A stretch of DNA of 64,000 bases from Zygnema cylindricum (GCA_037447655.1 JBBHKE010001149.1:177505-241504); one strand, 5' to 3'. Positions 49,563-59,430 are shown, counted from the first letter of the stretch. Translations and numbers: made by a program. The notes: a model not told the origin generated them from the letters alone.

Positions 49563-50323
49563 CACGAGAACCGTGCTCAAAGTCGAGGAGTCAATCAGCG
49601 GAATGCGGCTCTTGAGTACATTGAAAATAACCAAATTTCCGGCATTATTTATTTCATGGATGATGACAATGTGTACTCTCCCCAGGTACTTTTTCAGACT
49701 TTCTCGATTTCATTTTTGGTTTGTTTGCATTAACTGTTATAATTGCAAAGCTGATAGGACCTGAGGACCTAGAGTTCAAGTTGTGATGGGAGATAAATCA
49801 AAGTGGCTCTGTTCAGGGCTCTTGCAACTTTAACAAATTGACGTTGTGAAAGAGTTTTAAAAGCTATGAGAAGGGGATCATTTTTACAATCCAGTAGGTA
49901 TTGAATGTATTCTTCGATCTTAAGCGGCATAAGAAACCCTAAAAGTGCCACTGGTGAATTGCTGAATGGTTTCTATGACAGCCCCATTCTTTGAGTTTTA
50001 GTTGGCATGGCCAATTCCTTTTTCTACCTGGCTTGCCAGTTTTTTTTTTTTTTTTTTTTGTTTTGTCTGAATTGAATCATGTTAATATCCTAATAACTGT
50101 GACCTAGTATTTCCATTCTCAGCCTTTTGGGAACTTGCAAACTTCGCTGTTTTGCAGTTATTTCAAGAGATGCGTAAGATTAAGAAAGTGGGAATCTGGC
50201 CTGTTGGGTTTCTTTGGTCGTGGACTGAACAACACTCATGTGATTGGATGGGAAACATTTGAGTGGGCTGCTCATGCCAAACCAGGAGAGGGCCGAAAGT
50301 ATCAAACCGACATGGCTGGCTTT
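49563..50323 (+). pseudogene. GT43 fragment in repeat copy B
   Basis: Exon a (49563-49685) is intact. Exon b (from 50158) has lost about 68 bp after TGGACTGAACAAC, shifting the frame to a stop, and is cut at 50323. Ile-to-Met change at the fifth-sixth codon region (GAGATGCGT). No promoter-side exons. Confidence 0.9.
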
Positions 50324-50398
50324 ATGGTCCTAAATCCTTGTGGTGTCCGTACATAGAACCAGAATTTGTGACAACAACCGCCTAAGTATTTCGAAAAA

Positions 50399-51502
50399 CT
50401 CTAGTGCAAACAAAATAGCAAAAAACAACTATTGAGCAGCGTGATGAGTGAACATCATAGATGAGCAAATGATTACGAAGTAAATTTGATTCGGGCAAAG
50501 GTAGCCAAAAATCAATTTCCTTTTGCACTCAAGATTGTCAATCTTCAAATGTCAAATACCTGATCCTGGAAGATTCTTGCGCACAACAAAAGCTGTTTCT
50601 GAGAGATTGAATTCCAAAGCAACATTTTGCATCCATTTTGCACTCTTGAATTCTGGCAAAACTATGATTGCAGCTGAATTGCCACGAAAAGGTTTGCTGG
50701 TAAAGGCATCGACCTACAAAAGCATGAATGAAATCATATCACTTGACCAGATTGAAACGTGACCAGGTTAATAGCCATACGAATGTACCTTCGTCGAATT
50801 AAGGAAATTTAGGCGGACACATGACACAGATAGTATTGTACTAACAGCGATAACTGATAAGGGCAGCAGCCACGTAATGCAGGTTTATCGAGGTGAAATA
50901 TAGGCTGATAGATTGTACCGTAGAGAGTTACTCTTTCTGGACAGGGACTGAAAGGAGGACTCTTCAGATTTCTGTTGAAATTCTCAAAAGAAATAAATTC
51001 GTACAATCCATCTGAGCTAACAGAGGACGAACACTTATTTTTTGAAATGTAGTTAAGACAGCCATCAGTTGCTGTTAAAAATTTATATATATCAGAAAGG
51101 AAAAAATCCGAACTTGCAAAACCTGTTTTGTGACAATGACGAAAATAAATAGCACCCAGGAGCTGGATTTATGAAATATCTTTTTGCTTAACTCGGATAA
51201 AGCAGTGGCAATGAATTTTATCAACATGCTCAGGTCCCTTGACTTACAACACAATATTAACCAATGTTAGTCGATATGATGGCAATTTTATGATTCTTTT
51301 AGCATTGCCAATTCTCGCTAAAATTGGTATATTAATGCATTTCACTCTCATTCCAGTGTTAAAGAATTAAATAAGCTCTACTTAAAAACCATTATATTCA
51401 CTCGCTTCAAGCTTAGAAATAGACGATTCGTTCTCAGCAAGATTTGCCAAGTGACCGACGGTGCCATTATTGCATCCCTGAAACTGAAACTTAGACGAAA
51501 TA
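50399..51502. repeat. 1.1-kb direct repeat C, copy 1
   Basis: It is collinear with 56761-57864 (offset 6362). Near-identical to about 51398, then several substitutions cluster in 51399-51480 before homology stops at about 51502. Contains PhzF exon 2 and exons 2-3 of the small secreted-protein gene. Confidence 0.95.
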
Positions 51503-51620
51503 GAAAAATAAATAAACAAAACATGGCAAAGAAGGGCAGGAACAATTGAAACACCTGAGCAAAATAAATAACCGATGATGCAGAAGCTGAAGTAGACGAC
51601 TCCAAAGCAGCCGCCGCCAT
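50560..51620 (-). CDS. PhzF-family isomerase, exons 1-2 (N-terminal part)
   Basis: Exon 1 51620-51555 reads MAAAALESSTSASASSVIYF and ends AQ at a GTGTTT donor (phase 0). Exon 2 50713-50560 starts VDAFTSKPFRGNSAAIIVLP and contains NLSETAFVV, with the PhzF catalytic Glu. It ends in phase 1 at a GTATTT donor, as exon 3 needs. YFAQ-VDAFT across the junction is the expected PhzF start. Intron 1 (50714-51554) contains exon-like pieces of another minus-strand gene. The 5' flank is occupied by transposon E2 from 51731, 111 bp above the ATG. Exons 3-6 are at 48539-48657 or 40119-40237 and 38416-39575. Confidence 0.85.
51000..51477 (-). pseudogene. Exons 2-3 of the small secreted-protein gene, embedded in PhzF intron 1
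   Basis: Exon 2 (51477-51390) reads GCNNGTVGHLANLAENESSI and on to EASEYN. Exon 3 (from 51071) reads ATDGCLNYISKNKCSSS. Both match the copy at 57752-57839 and 57433 downward, which has its own first exon with a signal peptide. Here that first exon is absent, replaced by PhzF exon 1. Confidence 0.6.
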
Positions 51621-52231
51621 GGTTACAGCTTGTTGAACAGAGTGTAAAACAATAATGGAAAAGGTGAACGTGCTTACTTCAAAAAATTAAGGCAAGCGAT
51701 TGATTTTACTTTTTAGCAATGCAGGAATTAGGGTGAAGTTCCATCAAGCGAAAAGTGGCGTTTCTAACAGAAATCCGCGACTCTCCGTACCAGATCGTAC
51801 CGCCTATTTTGTTTTTATACGAATACCAACATTACAGAGAATCTTGCCGATACTCTCCGGAGGTCTTGGAGGTAATACTGACCGTCGGATGTTCATCTGC
51901 GATGAGTTCGCTTCAATTTTCTCTGTTAGACTCAACCCACCTCGACGAGGTGGGTTGGCATACACAGAAAAAAAAAATTGTGACACGGTGGACAATTAAG
52001 CTACGTGTCATGATGGAAAACCAAATCTTAAGATTTGCACATGACACGCGGTTTCCAAAATACAACCGAAAATAAAAACGAAATTTCGTAACATTCCCTC
52101 GTCACGCTATTTTCCGTAACTTTTGTTCGTCACACTATTTCTCTCAAAGGAATTTCGTTATGTTCGAGAACTGAAACCCTAAAAAATGCGCTGGCGTACA
52201 GACTGGCGTCTGCAAAATGTATAAAAGTTTT

Positions 52232-52415
52232 GTCGTATGATTACTTCGTACGCAGGTACATGGTACGCAAGTCAAGATTTGAAGTTAAGTTTGTCGGTGC
52301 TAAAAATCTGAAAGATATTCAATGTCGTATGATTACTTCGTACGCAGGTACATGGTACGCAAGTCAAGATTTGAAGTTAAGTTTGTCGGTGCTAAAAATC
52401 TGAAAGATATTCAAT
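52232..52415. repeat. Perfect 92-bp tandem repeat
   Basis: 52232-52323 and 52324-52415 are identical, beginning GTCGTATGATTACTTCGTAC. It lies within element E2. Confidence 0.97.
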
Positions 52416-52493
52416 ACCGGATCGTAGCTTGCGTGGCGCCAGTCAATTTAAAACACGTGGCTTGCAGACTCTACGTGATGGAACTTCGACTGA

Positions 52494-53241
52494 GGGTGAC
52501 GTTCCATTAGACGAAAAGTGGGGTTCGTTACTGGACGCCGTACGTTTTCGTACAGTGCCGTACAGAGACGTACCAAACAATTTTTTTTGTCAGACGAAAC
52601 ATCGTTACTGGAAAGCTGTCGGGAAGCTCCAATGATGTAGGCGTAATTCCTGACCGTTGGATGTTTCACATTTTGAGATCCGCGAAGCAATCGAGCACAT
52701 CATCTAGTGGGCCCCAACTCTCCTCGCCGAGGAGAGTTGGGGCCCACTAGATGATTTCCATTGGTACACGTGAAAAGCTAAAAAATATCTACGTTGTACA
52801 AGCGATCACAGGCCTGCACGTCGTACATGCCACGTACATGCCATGTGCCTCCTGCCACGTTGAATGCAGGTCAGGTGAAAATATCCTCGCACGCTCCGTC
52901 TGACATCCACCGACATTCAACGTTTGCCGCGACCTTCAAGGTTTGTCGCGTCTTTTGCCATTCCGTTTCGAAATTTTGACTATCCATTTTGAAAATCAAA
53001 ACCTAGCCAAAAACTTTATGTACGAATCATTAATAACCTCCGGTGGTACAGAAATTTCGTACAGATATTACGTTTGTAGATTTTTTTCAAGATTTTTAGA
53101 ATCTGGACTCTAACCTACGTGGCGCCAATCATAATTGAGTAGAATTTGTTACTAGGCCGACACAATGGAGCGGACTTCCAGTAAACGCTGCTAGTAGACT
53201 TGTCCGTACATTTACTAGGACCGCCTAATGGAACGTCACCC
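52494..53241. mobile_element. PIF/Harbinger-like element E3, 748 bp, nested or abutting
   Basis: Left GGGTGACGTTCCATTAGACG at 52494, right CCTAATGGAACGTCACCC ending 53241. The flanks are TGA and TCA, not an exact duplication. The sequence just left, GATGGAACTTCGAC, resembles an E2-type right end. E3 may therefore be nested in E2 or may abut a short E2 relative. Confidence 0.7.
52699..52755. repeat. Perfect 57-nt hairpin, 28-bp arms
   Basis: Arm 52699-52726 (ATCATCTAGTGGGCCCC...) is the exact reverse complement of 52728-52755 around a single C at 52727. It is central in element E3. Confidence 0.98.
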
Positions 53242-53394
53242 TCAATCGACCCGGTCTGTAGGGTTTGCCGTACAATTAAGAAACATATGATGGAACTTCA
53301 CCCTTATTTGCTCCATATTGTCTGGAGTTTCACAAACTCTTTTTTCTGCGAAATGAATGGCGCATAGCGTGGAGTTCACTCCCTGTACCGTACA

Positions 53395-54610
53395 ATACCG
53401 TACAGTTGGATGCGCCCTACAACGGGTGTTGGCTTCTATATTACTTCGATCGTCGATTACCGTTATGGATCGACGGCGTGTTCCGGAACTTCCTCCTCGT
53501 GCTCCTCCGGGATTCGGGGACCTACGTGGTTGCTTTCGGTATATTTTTTAGTTATGTTGGGGGTCCTTTTTTTGTTTTTTTTTTTTTTTTTTTTTTTACG
53601 TGTTAGATTTTTCCTTTGATGTTTTGCTTGCTGGGTTTTGCTTTTTTGGGTATTTTCGATTTCCTTGCCATCCTTTCGTATTTTTGTCGGTTTTGCCTTG
53701 ATTTTTTTTTTGGTTTATTCCCTTTTCATGTGGTTCTTTCAGTTTTAGGGTAACCTTCCATCAGGCAAAAAGTGGGGTTGTTTACTGGAGAAAGTACCTT
53801 TCCGTACTAGGCCGTACTGTTTTTTTTTTTTTTTTTACAAAAGATGTTTACTAAAAATTCGTTGAGATTCTCCAAACTTCTTGGAGAAAAATACCACCGT
53901 CCGATTTTCAATTTTCGACGCAAACGCTTCTTTTTTCCAGTACGTAGCTAGTCTCCTCCAACTGTCCTAGGGAGGAGAGTTTGTGATTACTGGACGCGTG
54001 TTTTGGTCCACTTGTAAAGTTTGAGTCGATCCACAACAGACGTGAAGCAATAAACTTACATGTGGCAATTGGAGTGTACCGTGTGACATAAAAGCCAGCC
54101 TGTTTGACAACATAAAAATCTTGGTTGTATAGCCAGCCTGTTTGACGACAAAAAAACCTTGGTTGTAGGACATCCTGTGACGTCTCCTTCATAAATGTGC
54201 GATACAGCGATTCACGTACAAATGGTACATTCTTCGACATTTGTACAAACTTTAATTTGCAACGGTTTTCGTGGCCGTTGATACCACAACAACCCTAAAA
54301 CGTTCAGATTGTACATTAGCGTGACGCTACTAGATATTTTAATCGGCGTCTGCCTGTACACATACGCATCGCGATTTTTTCCTTTTGGAAATGATGATTA
54401 TTCCCGGGCGGCTCAACAGGTCCTACGTGGTACCAATCGCAATCTAACACCTCATTCACTGGCACGACCTGATGGAAGGGTGTTACAAATATTACTGCCA
54501 GTAAACGTGTTCGTACGATTACTGGGAACGCCTGATGGAAGGTTACCCTTAGAAATGCTACTTCATTTTGTTCCTATGGACTCAGATGGTTTACCATCGC
54601 GCTTTTTAAT
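53395..54610 (+). mobile_element. Retroelement ORF C-terminal fragment (copy c), split by E4
   Basis: VGCALQRVLASILLRS and MDRRRVPELPPRAPPGFGD (53357-53551) match copies a and b. A T-rich tail follows to CAGTTTTA at 53747. The sequence resumes after E4 as GAAATGCTACTTC, then GGACTCAGATGGTTTACCAT (54578-54597), the family 3' end. Copy b at 8672-8731 is uninterrupted at the same place. Confidence 0.65.
53748..54548. mobile_element. PIF/Harbinger-like element E4, 801 bp
   Basis: Left GGGTAACCTTCCATCAGGC, right CCTGATGGAAGGTTACCC. It is flanked by TTA at 53745-53747 and 54549-54551. An imperfect hairpin TCTCCTCC / GGAGGAGA at 53952-53978 stands where E2 and E3 have perfect ones. Inserted in retroelement copy c. 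Confidence 0.85.
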
Positions 54611-54611
54611 A

Positions 54612-55847
54612 ATGTCGCCCCCACCTGATAACAAAGTCTCGTGCTGTTTTTCTTCCGAATCCATGGATAATAGAAAACCTGGAACACGCTCGTACGGTAC
54701 GCTGCCAAGTGCAGTTAGTTAATAACTCTATATCGAGTGCGTGTTTGTTTGACCCAAGGAGTTGCCGACAATAAGGAGTCACGTTTCAAATAGAATTTAG
54801 AGTAGCTATTTTGAATAATAATTCACGGTAATAATTTACTGAAATTAAAAATACGAAATCTAGAATGAAGTACGGCAGCATGCGAAAAATTAAAAGTTGA
54901 GTTCGTACTAATAAGTACAAACTCTAATTCCTATGTAGTTTCTACATAGTTTATTGTGTGAAAAACCTCTAGTTGAATGAAATCTTGCGCCCGTAACGGC
55001 AAGCCCGTAATGGCAGTTTGATGTACGAGAATCGAACATTGAACGAAAGTATTACTGTAGCGTAAAGCTCTTTGTTGAATCTGTAAAAATAACAAGATTA
55101 GCGTCACGAAACGAAATAAATCTTGTACACGAAAAAAACGGACCGTGTGAAAATATCAATGAAACTAAATGAAAAATATGCGCGACGTCACGCGCGACCA
55201 AATCAAGCCACACTATTTAAATACGCCAACATGTGCTCTCAAAGTGGAGTTCACGTAAACTCGTAAAGTGAGAAAGTGACTGCGAGCAGCACTTTTATTT
55301 ACATGTGGTTGCCGCAGTTTTCTTACCGTAAACCTTGGCCGGTCGTGTGAATTGTTGTTTTTATTAGGGAATTGATTAACAATTTTTGTTGTGCGCAGTC
55401 ACTTGCGTCAGCTTGTCAGAAATTGTACATTTAAAGTACAGTACTGTACTGTCCGGTAATGCTCGCACAAAATGCAGACATGAGAAATGCTCGCACCCTA
55501 TGCTGATAATTTTTTAGCAATGTCCGCACATTTAGAATAAACTTCGAGCATGACCAATAAAGTGCGAATTTACCGACTCTCGTACAGTACAGAACATTCC
55601 ACTACCGTACGGTACTCACAAGCGTCGACTAGGCTTTCTCATTGGCCAGCGTTGCCCCTCATTTGAAGCATGATCCAGTCACTGATTGCCACGGTGGTTT
55701 TGTAGGCGTGTCAACTCTCCTTTTCTCTTCGCTCTCTCCCCTATTCACCTTGTTGGCTTGTTTCCTTTAAGTGTATTTTCTTCATTGTGATTTTCATTCA
55801 CGTACAGACGTACTACTATACTTCAAAAACAAATTGTGTTATCAGCA
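54612..55847. promoter_or_regulatory. Upstream region of the J-domain gene
   Basis: No coding region. 55436-55454 has AGTACAGTACTGTACTG and 55583-55620 further TACAGTAC/CCGTACGGTAC palindromes, like those before ABCG and between RAD17 and the kinase. Confidence 0.4.
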
Positions 55848-56499
55848 ATGGCTGGAAAAGTTTTTTTCTTTCTATTTTTGCGTCTGAGCTTTCTTTTATT
55901 GTTGTTAGCGTTTGCCTGCGGTGGAAAAGATTATTACAAGGTTGATATTCTATTTCATTAATACTGCTCAATTGTTATTTTTTTCCTGGCGATTCCTTGT
56001 TGATCCGTTTCCTAATTATTTCTTCAATGGTGTTTTGATTTGTGACATTTTGCAGTTCAGTTTTTGGCTGATTTTTTTTTTAATTCTATAATTGTAAAGA
56101 ATTTCAATAATGATGGTTTACAAGCTTTGATGGTTCATATGTAGTCCAGTCATTGTCGATAATTAAGGAGCAAAACAAAAGAGGTATAGATTTTTTTTTT
56201 TTGTTTTCTGTGTTAATGTCTATGGTGGTAATGAGTTTAAGGCATTTTTTTTTGCAGGTGTTAGGTGTTGATAAAAATGCAAGTGAACGGGACATAAAGA
56301 AAGCTTTTCATAGGTAAGTTTTTTGAAGCTAAATGGCAGTTTATTCACTTCTCGTTTCATAAAAGAATGACATTTCGCACGAGATATCAACTTTTCTTAT
56401 GATAATTGTTAAATTTTTGATACAGGCAGTCCTTGAAGTACCATCCTGATAAAAATCCGTCGAAGAGCGCAGAAGCCAAGTTCCAAGAAATTTCAAACG
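55848..56499 (+). CDS. ER J-domain protein (ERdj3A/TMS1-like), first three exons only
   Basis: Exons: 55848-55940, 56258-56313, 56425-56499. The first gives a signal peptide (MAGKVFFFLFLRLSFLLLLL, AFACGG) and KDYYK. The second gives VLGVDKNASERDIKKAFHR, the third QSLKYHPDKNPSKSAEAKF and QEISN. This is the first three-quarters of a J domain, HPD included, which stimulates Hsp70 (BiP) ATPase in the ER lumen. The FHRQSLKYHPDKN wording is that of the plant ERdj3A/TMS1 branch. The next exon (NNAYEVLSD-type) does not appear: at 56761 the sequence switches to repeat C copy 2. The gene is broken, or its next intron is very long and filled with repeats to beyond the window. Confidence 0.82.
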
Positions 56500-56760
56500 G
56501 TAACTATTACTCTTGACTAACACTTCAATTTTAGTTTCTTTTGCACTTAAAAAACAAAATTGCCTAACATTCGGATAACAAAGTCAATATATGGATGATA
56601 AAAGGCAATAATTAGGTGGAATTTTCCTTTTTCGTGTCGTCTTCCTTTTGCTGTGAGGAAGTTTTCAGCTGAAGATGTATGTGAGCCTTTTTTTTTTAAT
56701 GCTTTTTTTTTCCAGCTCTGTTGTTTATAGTATTGATTTCATTTTCCAGCTGATTTTATT

Positions 56761-57864
56761 CTCTAGTGCAAACAAAATAGCAAAAAACAACTATTGAGCA
56801 GCGTGATGAGTGAACATCATAGATGAGCAAATGATTACGAAGTAAATTTGATTCGGGCAAAGGTAGCCAAAAATCAATTTCCTTTTGCACTCAAGATTGT
56901 CAATCTTCAAATGTCAAATACCTGATCCTGGAAGATTCTTGCGCACAACAAAAGCTGTTTCTGAGAGATTGAATTCCAAAGCAACATTTTGCATCCATTT
57001 TGCACTCTTGAATTCTGGCAAAACTATGATTGCAGCTGAATTGCCACGAAAAGGTTTGCTGGTAAAGGCATCGACCTACAAAAGCATGAATGAAATCATA
57101 TCACTTGACCAGATTGAAACGTGACCAGGTTAATAGCCATACGAATGTACCTTCGTCGAATTAAGGAAATTTAGGCGGACACATGACACAGATAGTATTG
57201 TACTAACAGCGATAACTGATAAGGGCAGCAGCCACGTAATGCAGGTTTATCGAGGTGAAATATAGGCTGATAGATTGTACCGTAGAGAGTTACTCTTTCT
57301 GGACAGGGACTGAAAGGAGGACTCTTCAGATTTCTGTTGAAATTCTCAAAAGAAATAAATTCGTACAATCCATCTGAGCTAACAGAGGACGAACACTTAT
57401 TTTTTGAAATGTAGTTAAGACAGCCATCAGTTGCTGTTAAAAATTTATATATATCAGAAAGGAAAAAATCCGAACTTGCAAAACCTGTTTTGTGACAATG
57501 ACGAAAATAAATAGCACCCAGGAGCTGGATTTATGAAATATCTTTTTGCTTAACTCGGATAAAGCAGTGGCAATGAATTTTATCAACATGCTCAGGTCCC
57601 TTGACTTACAACACAATATTAACCAATGTTAGTCGATATGATGGCAATTTTATGATTCTTTTAGCATTGCCAATTCTCGCTAAAATTGGTATATTAATGC
57701 ATTTCACTCTCATTCCAGTGTTAAAGAATTAAATAAGCTCTACTTAAAAACCATTATATTCTCTCGCTTCAAGCTTAGAAATAGACGATTCGTTCTCAGC
57801 AAGATTTGCCAAGTGAATGACGCTTCCATTACTGCATCCCTGAAACTGAAACTTAGACGAAATA
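56761..57864. repeat. 1.1-kb direct repeat C, copy 2
   Basis: Copy of 50399-51502. The left junction (TTTATT|CTCTAGTGC) cuts the J-domain gene intron. The right junction lies in the first intron of the secreted-protein gene. Confidence 0.95.
56922..57075 (-). pseudogene. PhzF exon 2, duplicate copy
   Basis: It appears identical to 50560-50713 (VDAFTSKPFRGN ... NLSETAFVV). No PhzF exon 1 or exon 3 lies next to it, so it is an orphan exon between the cut J-domain gene and the secreted-protein gene. Confidence 0.85.
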
Positions 57865-58054
57865 TAAATTTTATTATTATTTTTTGACAAGGCGATCTTT
57901 GCAGCAGTTTTGACTGAAAATAGGTGCCTCTTTTAAAGCTTACATCATGAGCTGTCGCTTTTGTCGAAGCCATTAAAAAGGAAACTAGCGTCAAGAGAAG
58001 CCATAGCTTACGACCACAAGCTCCGACAAGCTTTTGGCAGCTTCGTGGCGCCAT
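57171..58054 (-). CDS. Unrecognised small secreted or ER-entering protein, 5' exons
   Basis: Exon 1 58054-57944 (37 codons) begins MAPRSCQKLVGACGRKLWLL, followed by a hydrophobic core and ASTKATAHD: a good signal peptide. Exon 2 57839-57752 reads GCSNGSVIHLANLAENESSI and on to EAREYN. Exon 3 starts at 57433 with ATDGCLNYISKNKCSSSVSS and DGLYEFISFENFN. Phases (0, 1) agree. Exon 3 stays open to a stop at 57171, but a GTAACT donor at about 57309 is possible, so the true C terminus is unknown. Spaced Cys residues and the DGLYEFISF wording faintly recall the N-terminal repeat of NCLX/CCX cation exchangers, but I do not claim that. The downstream part is overrun by repeat C. Confidence 0.5.
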
Positions 58055-58790
58055 GGAAAACGTCCTTCTTTAAGGAAATTGAAAGCGACAAGGAACTTGG
58101 AGCGAAAGCAGAATAGGACAAACTCTGCCACGCCAGTGGTGAGGCTTTATAGGGTTTGAAAATTGAATGTACTTTTGGTACGGAAAGATCTTTATTCTAA
58201 CGGCCGTTTGTACAGCAAATCCTTATCAATATCTGCGCCTGACACTTGTAATAGCGTATCGCCGTCAGCTGTTCACATCGTACGGGTTACCAAGCCACCT
58301 TATCACTGCGACGTGCCGGTGCCATACGGCTTACCTGACAACATTGATTCGGAGGCAACCGCAACTGGTCGTAAGTCTTAACGACCATGACGCTTCGAAT
58401 CTGCCCGAAGCTAAAATATTTAATTCGCTGTTTATTTTTGGCTCAAGGTGCTCTAGACGTACAGAAAAGTACGTTATAAATTTAATTTTCGAACTTTGTC
58501 AAAAAAGTCCAAATCGGAACTTAACGGTTTCTGTGGTTTTTTAAACTTTTGGAGTACGCTTAATGATTACAATGTGTACAACAGATTTGTCATGTTTCTT
58601 TCCCTGTTTACCTGTATGTCGCTTTGACTACAGAAAAGCGGAGTGTTCACACCTGCGCCAGATTACGGCAAATGAATGTCGTAATTGCAAATCTGACAAA
58701 TGCTACGCCGCCACGGAACGTGTGAAAAGTACAGATAAAAGCAACATAGGAAGCGGTAATAGACGACAAAGCTCAGCAAGTCGACGGCCG
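58055..58790. other. Intergenic, no gene recognised
   Basis: Two overlapping plus ORFs (58163-58544) and one at 58563-58874 show no motif. The last runs into a MITE and is rejected. It may hold the promoter of the minus-strand secreted-protein gene. Confidence 0.4.
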
Positions 58791-58793
58791 CTA

Positions 58794-58991
58794 CACCGCC
58801 CATCGTCATTAACGTTAAGTATTTATCAGTGTCAATGCAGAATTAAAATTAAGAATACTAATTTAGTTTCATGAGACGTGGTAATATACGGTCCACATTT
58901 CTAAATAGCGTTGTCGCCAAGGTTTTATGATTTTGGCCAGAAAAAGTTGCAGCTGAATTAGTGTTATTAACCCTAATAACGACGGGCAGTG
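58794..58991. mobile_element. Mariner/Stowaway-like MITE, 198 bp
   Basis: Left CACCGCCCATCGTCATTAAC, right GTTATTAACC...ACGACGGGCAGTG. Flanked by TA at 58792-58793 and 58992-58993. Its right half recurs at about 62400-62535. Confidence 0.82.
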
Positions 58992-59042
58992 TAGCACCTA
59001 ACGTGCCGACAGGCGATACGACGGTACACCGTCCACGAACTA

Positions 59043-59271
59043 CAGTGCCCGTCGTTATAGCGTAAAACATTTTCCGGGCAGTTAAAGTACATTTATTCGT
59101 CATCACAAGTGTGTCCGATTTTCAATTGTGACACTACGATCGAAAGGGAAGACAACCGTCACCTTTCGATTGCTTACCCGTAGGAAAAATATAAAGCGAT
59201 AAAATACAAAGCTTTACGCCGTTGACTGCCCGAAAAATGTTTAACTTAACTTCTAATACCGACGGGCGGTG
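59043..59271. mobile_element. Mariner/Stowaway-like MITE, 229 bp
   Basis: Left CAGTGCCCGTCGTTATAGCG, right CTAATACCGACGGGCGGTG. Flanked by TA at 59041-59042 and 59272-59273. Confidence 0.78.
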
Positions 59272-59430
59272 TACGGAACTACACGCTCGATGTTTAGCCA
59301 GGATCTAGAGGCGAACCGGTACGAGGGATGGAAACACAGTGCGCACTACAGTGGAGTACTGGCCAAAGCCAAAAAGGTGCGGAATTCCGTGCGGATTCCG
59401 TAACTGTCCGAAGTTCCCAACCGTGGGAAC

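Larger units (their letters stand above)
48001..50323. repeat. Large direct repeat R, copy B
   Basis: Second copy of 39581-41969, same orientation. It begins abruptly after 48000 and ends abruptly at 50323, where ATGGTCC replaces the GT43 continuation. It carries a second PhzF exon 3 and decayed GT43 exons. Confidence 0.95.
51731..53303. mobile_element. PIF/Harbinger-like element E2 (with E3 inside)
   Basis: Left end GGGTGAAGTTCCATCAAGCG at 51731, right end GATGGAACTTCACCC ending 53303. TTA lies on both sides (51728-51730, 53304-53306). It contains a 25-nt perfect hairpin at 51933-51957 (12-bp arms, one-base centre) and a 92-bp tandem repeat. No transposase frame. Confidence 0.75.

Noticed and set aside
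51000-51477. Exon-like pieces in PhzF intron 1 as PhzF coding exons
   Set aside because: Exon 1 joins exon 2 directly to give the expected PhzF start, and the pieces belong with the signal-peptide exon found at copy 2.
54309-54722. 137-aa plus ORF
   Set aside because: It crosses the E4 right end, the TTA duplication and retroelement tail; no motif.
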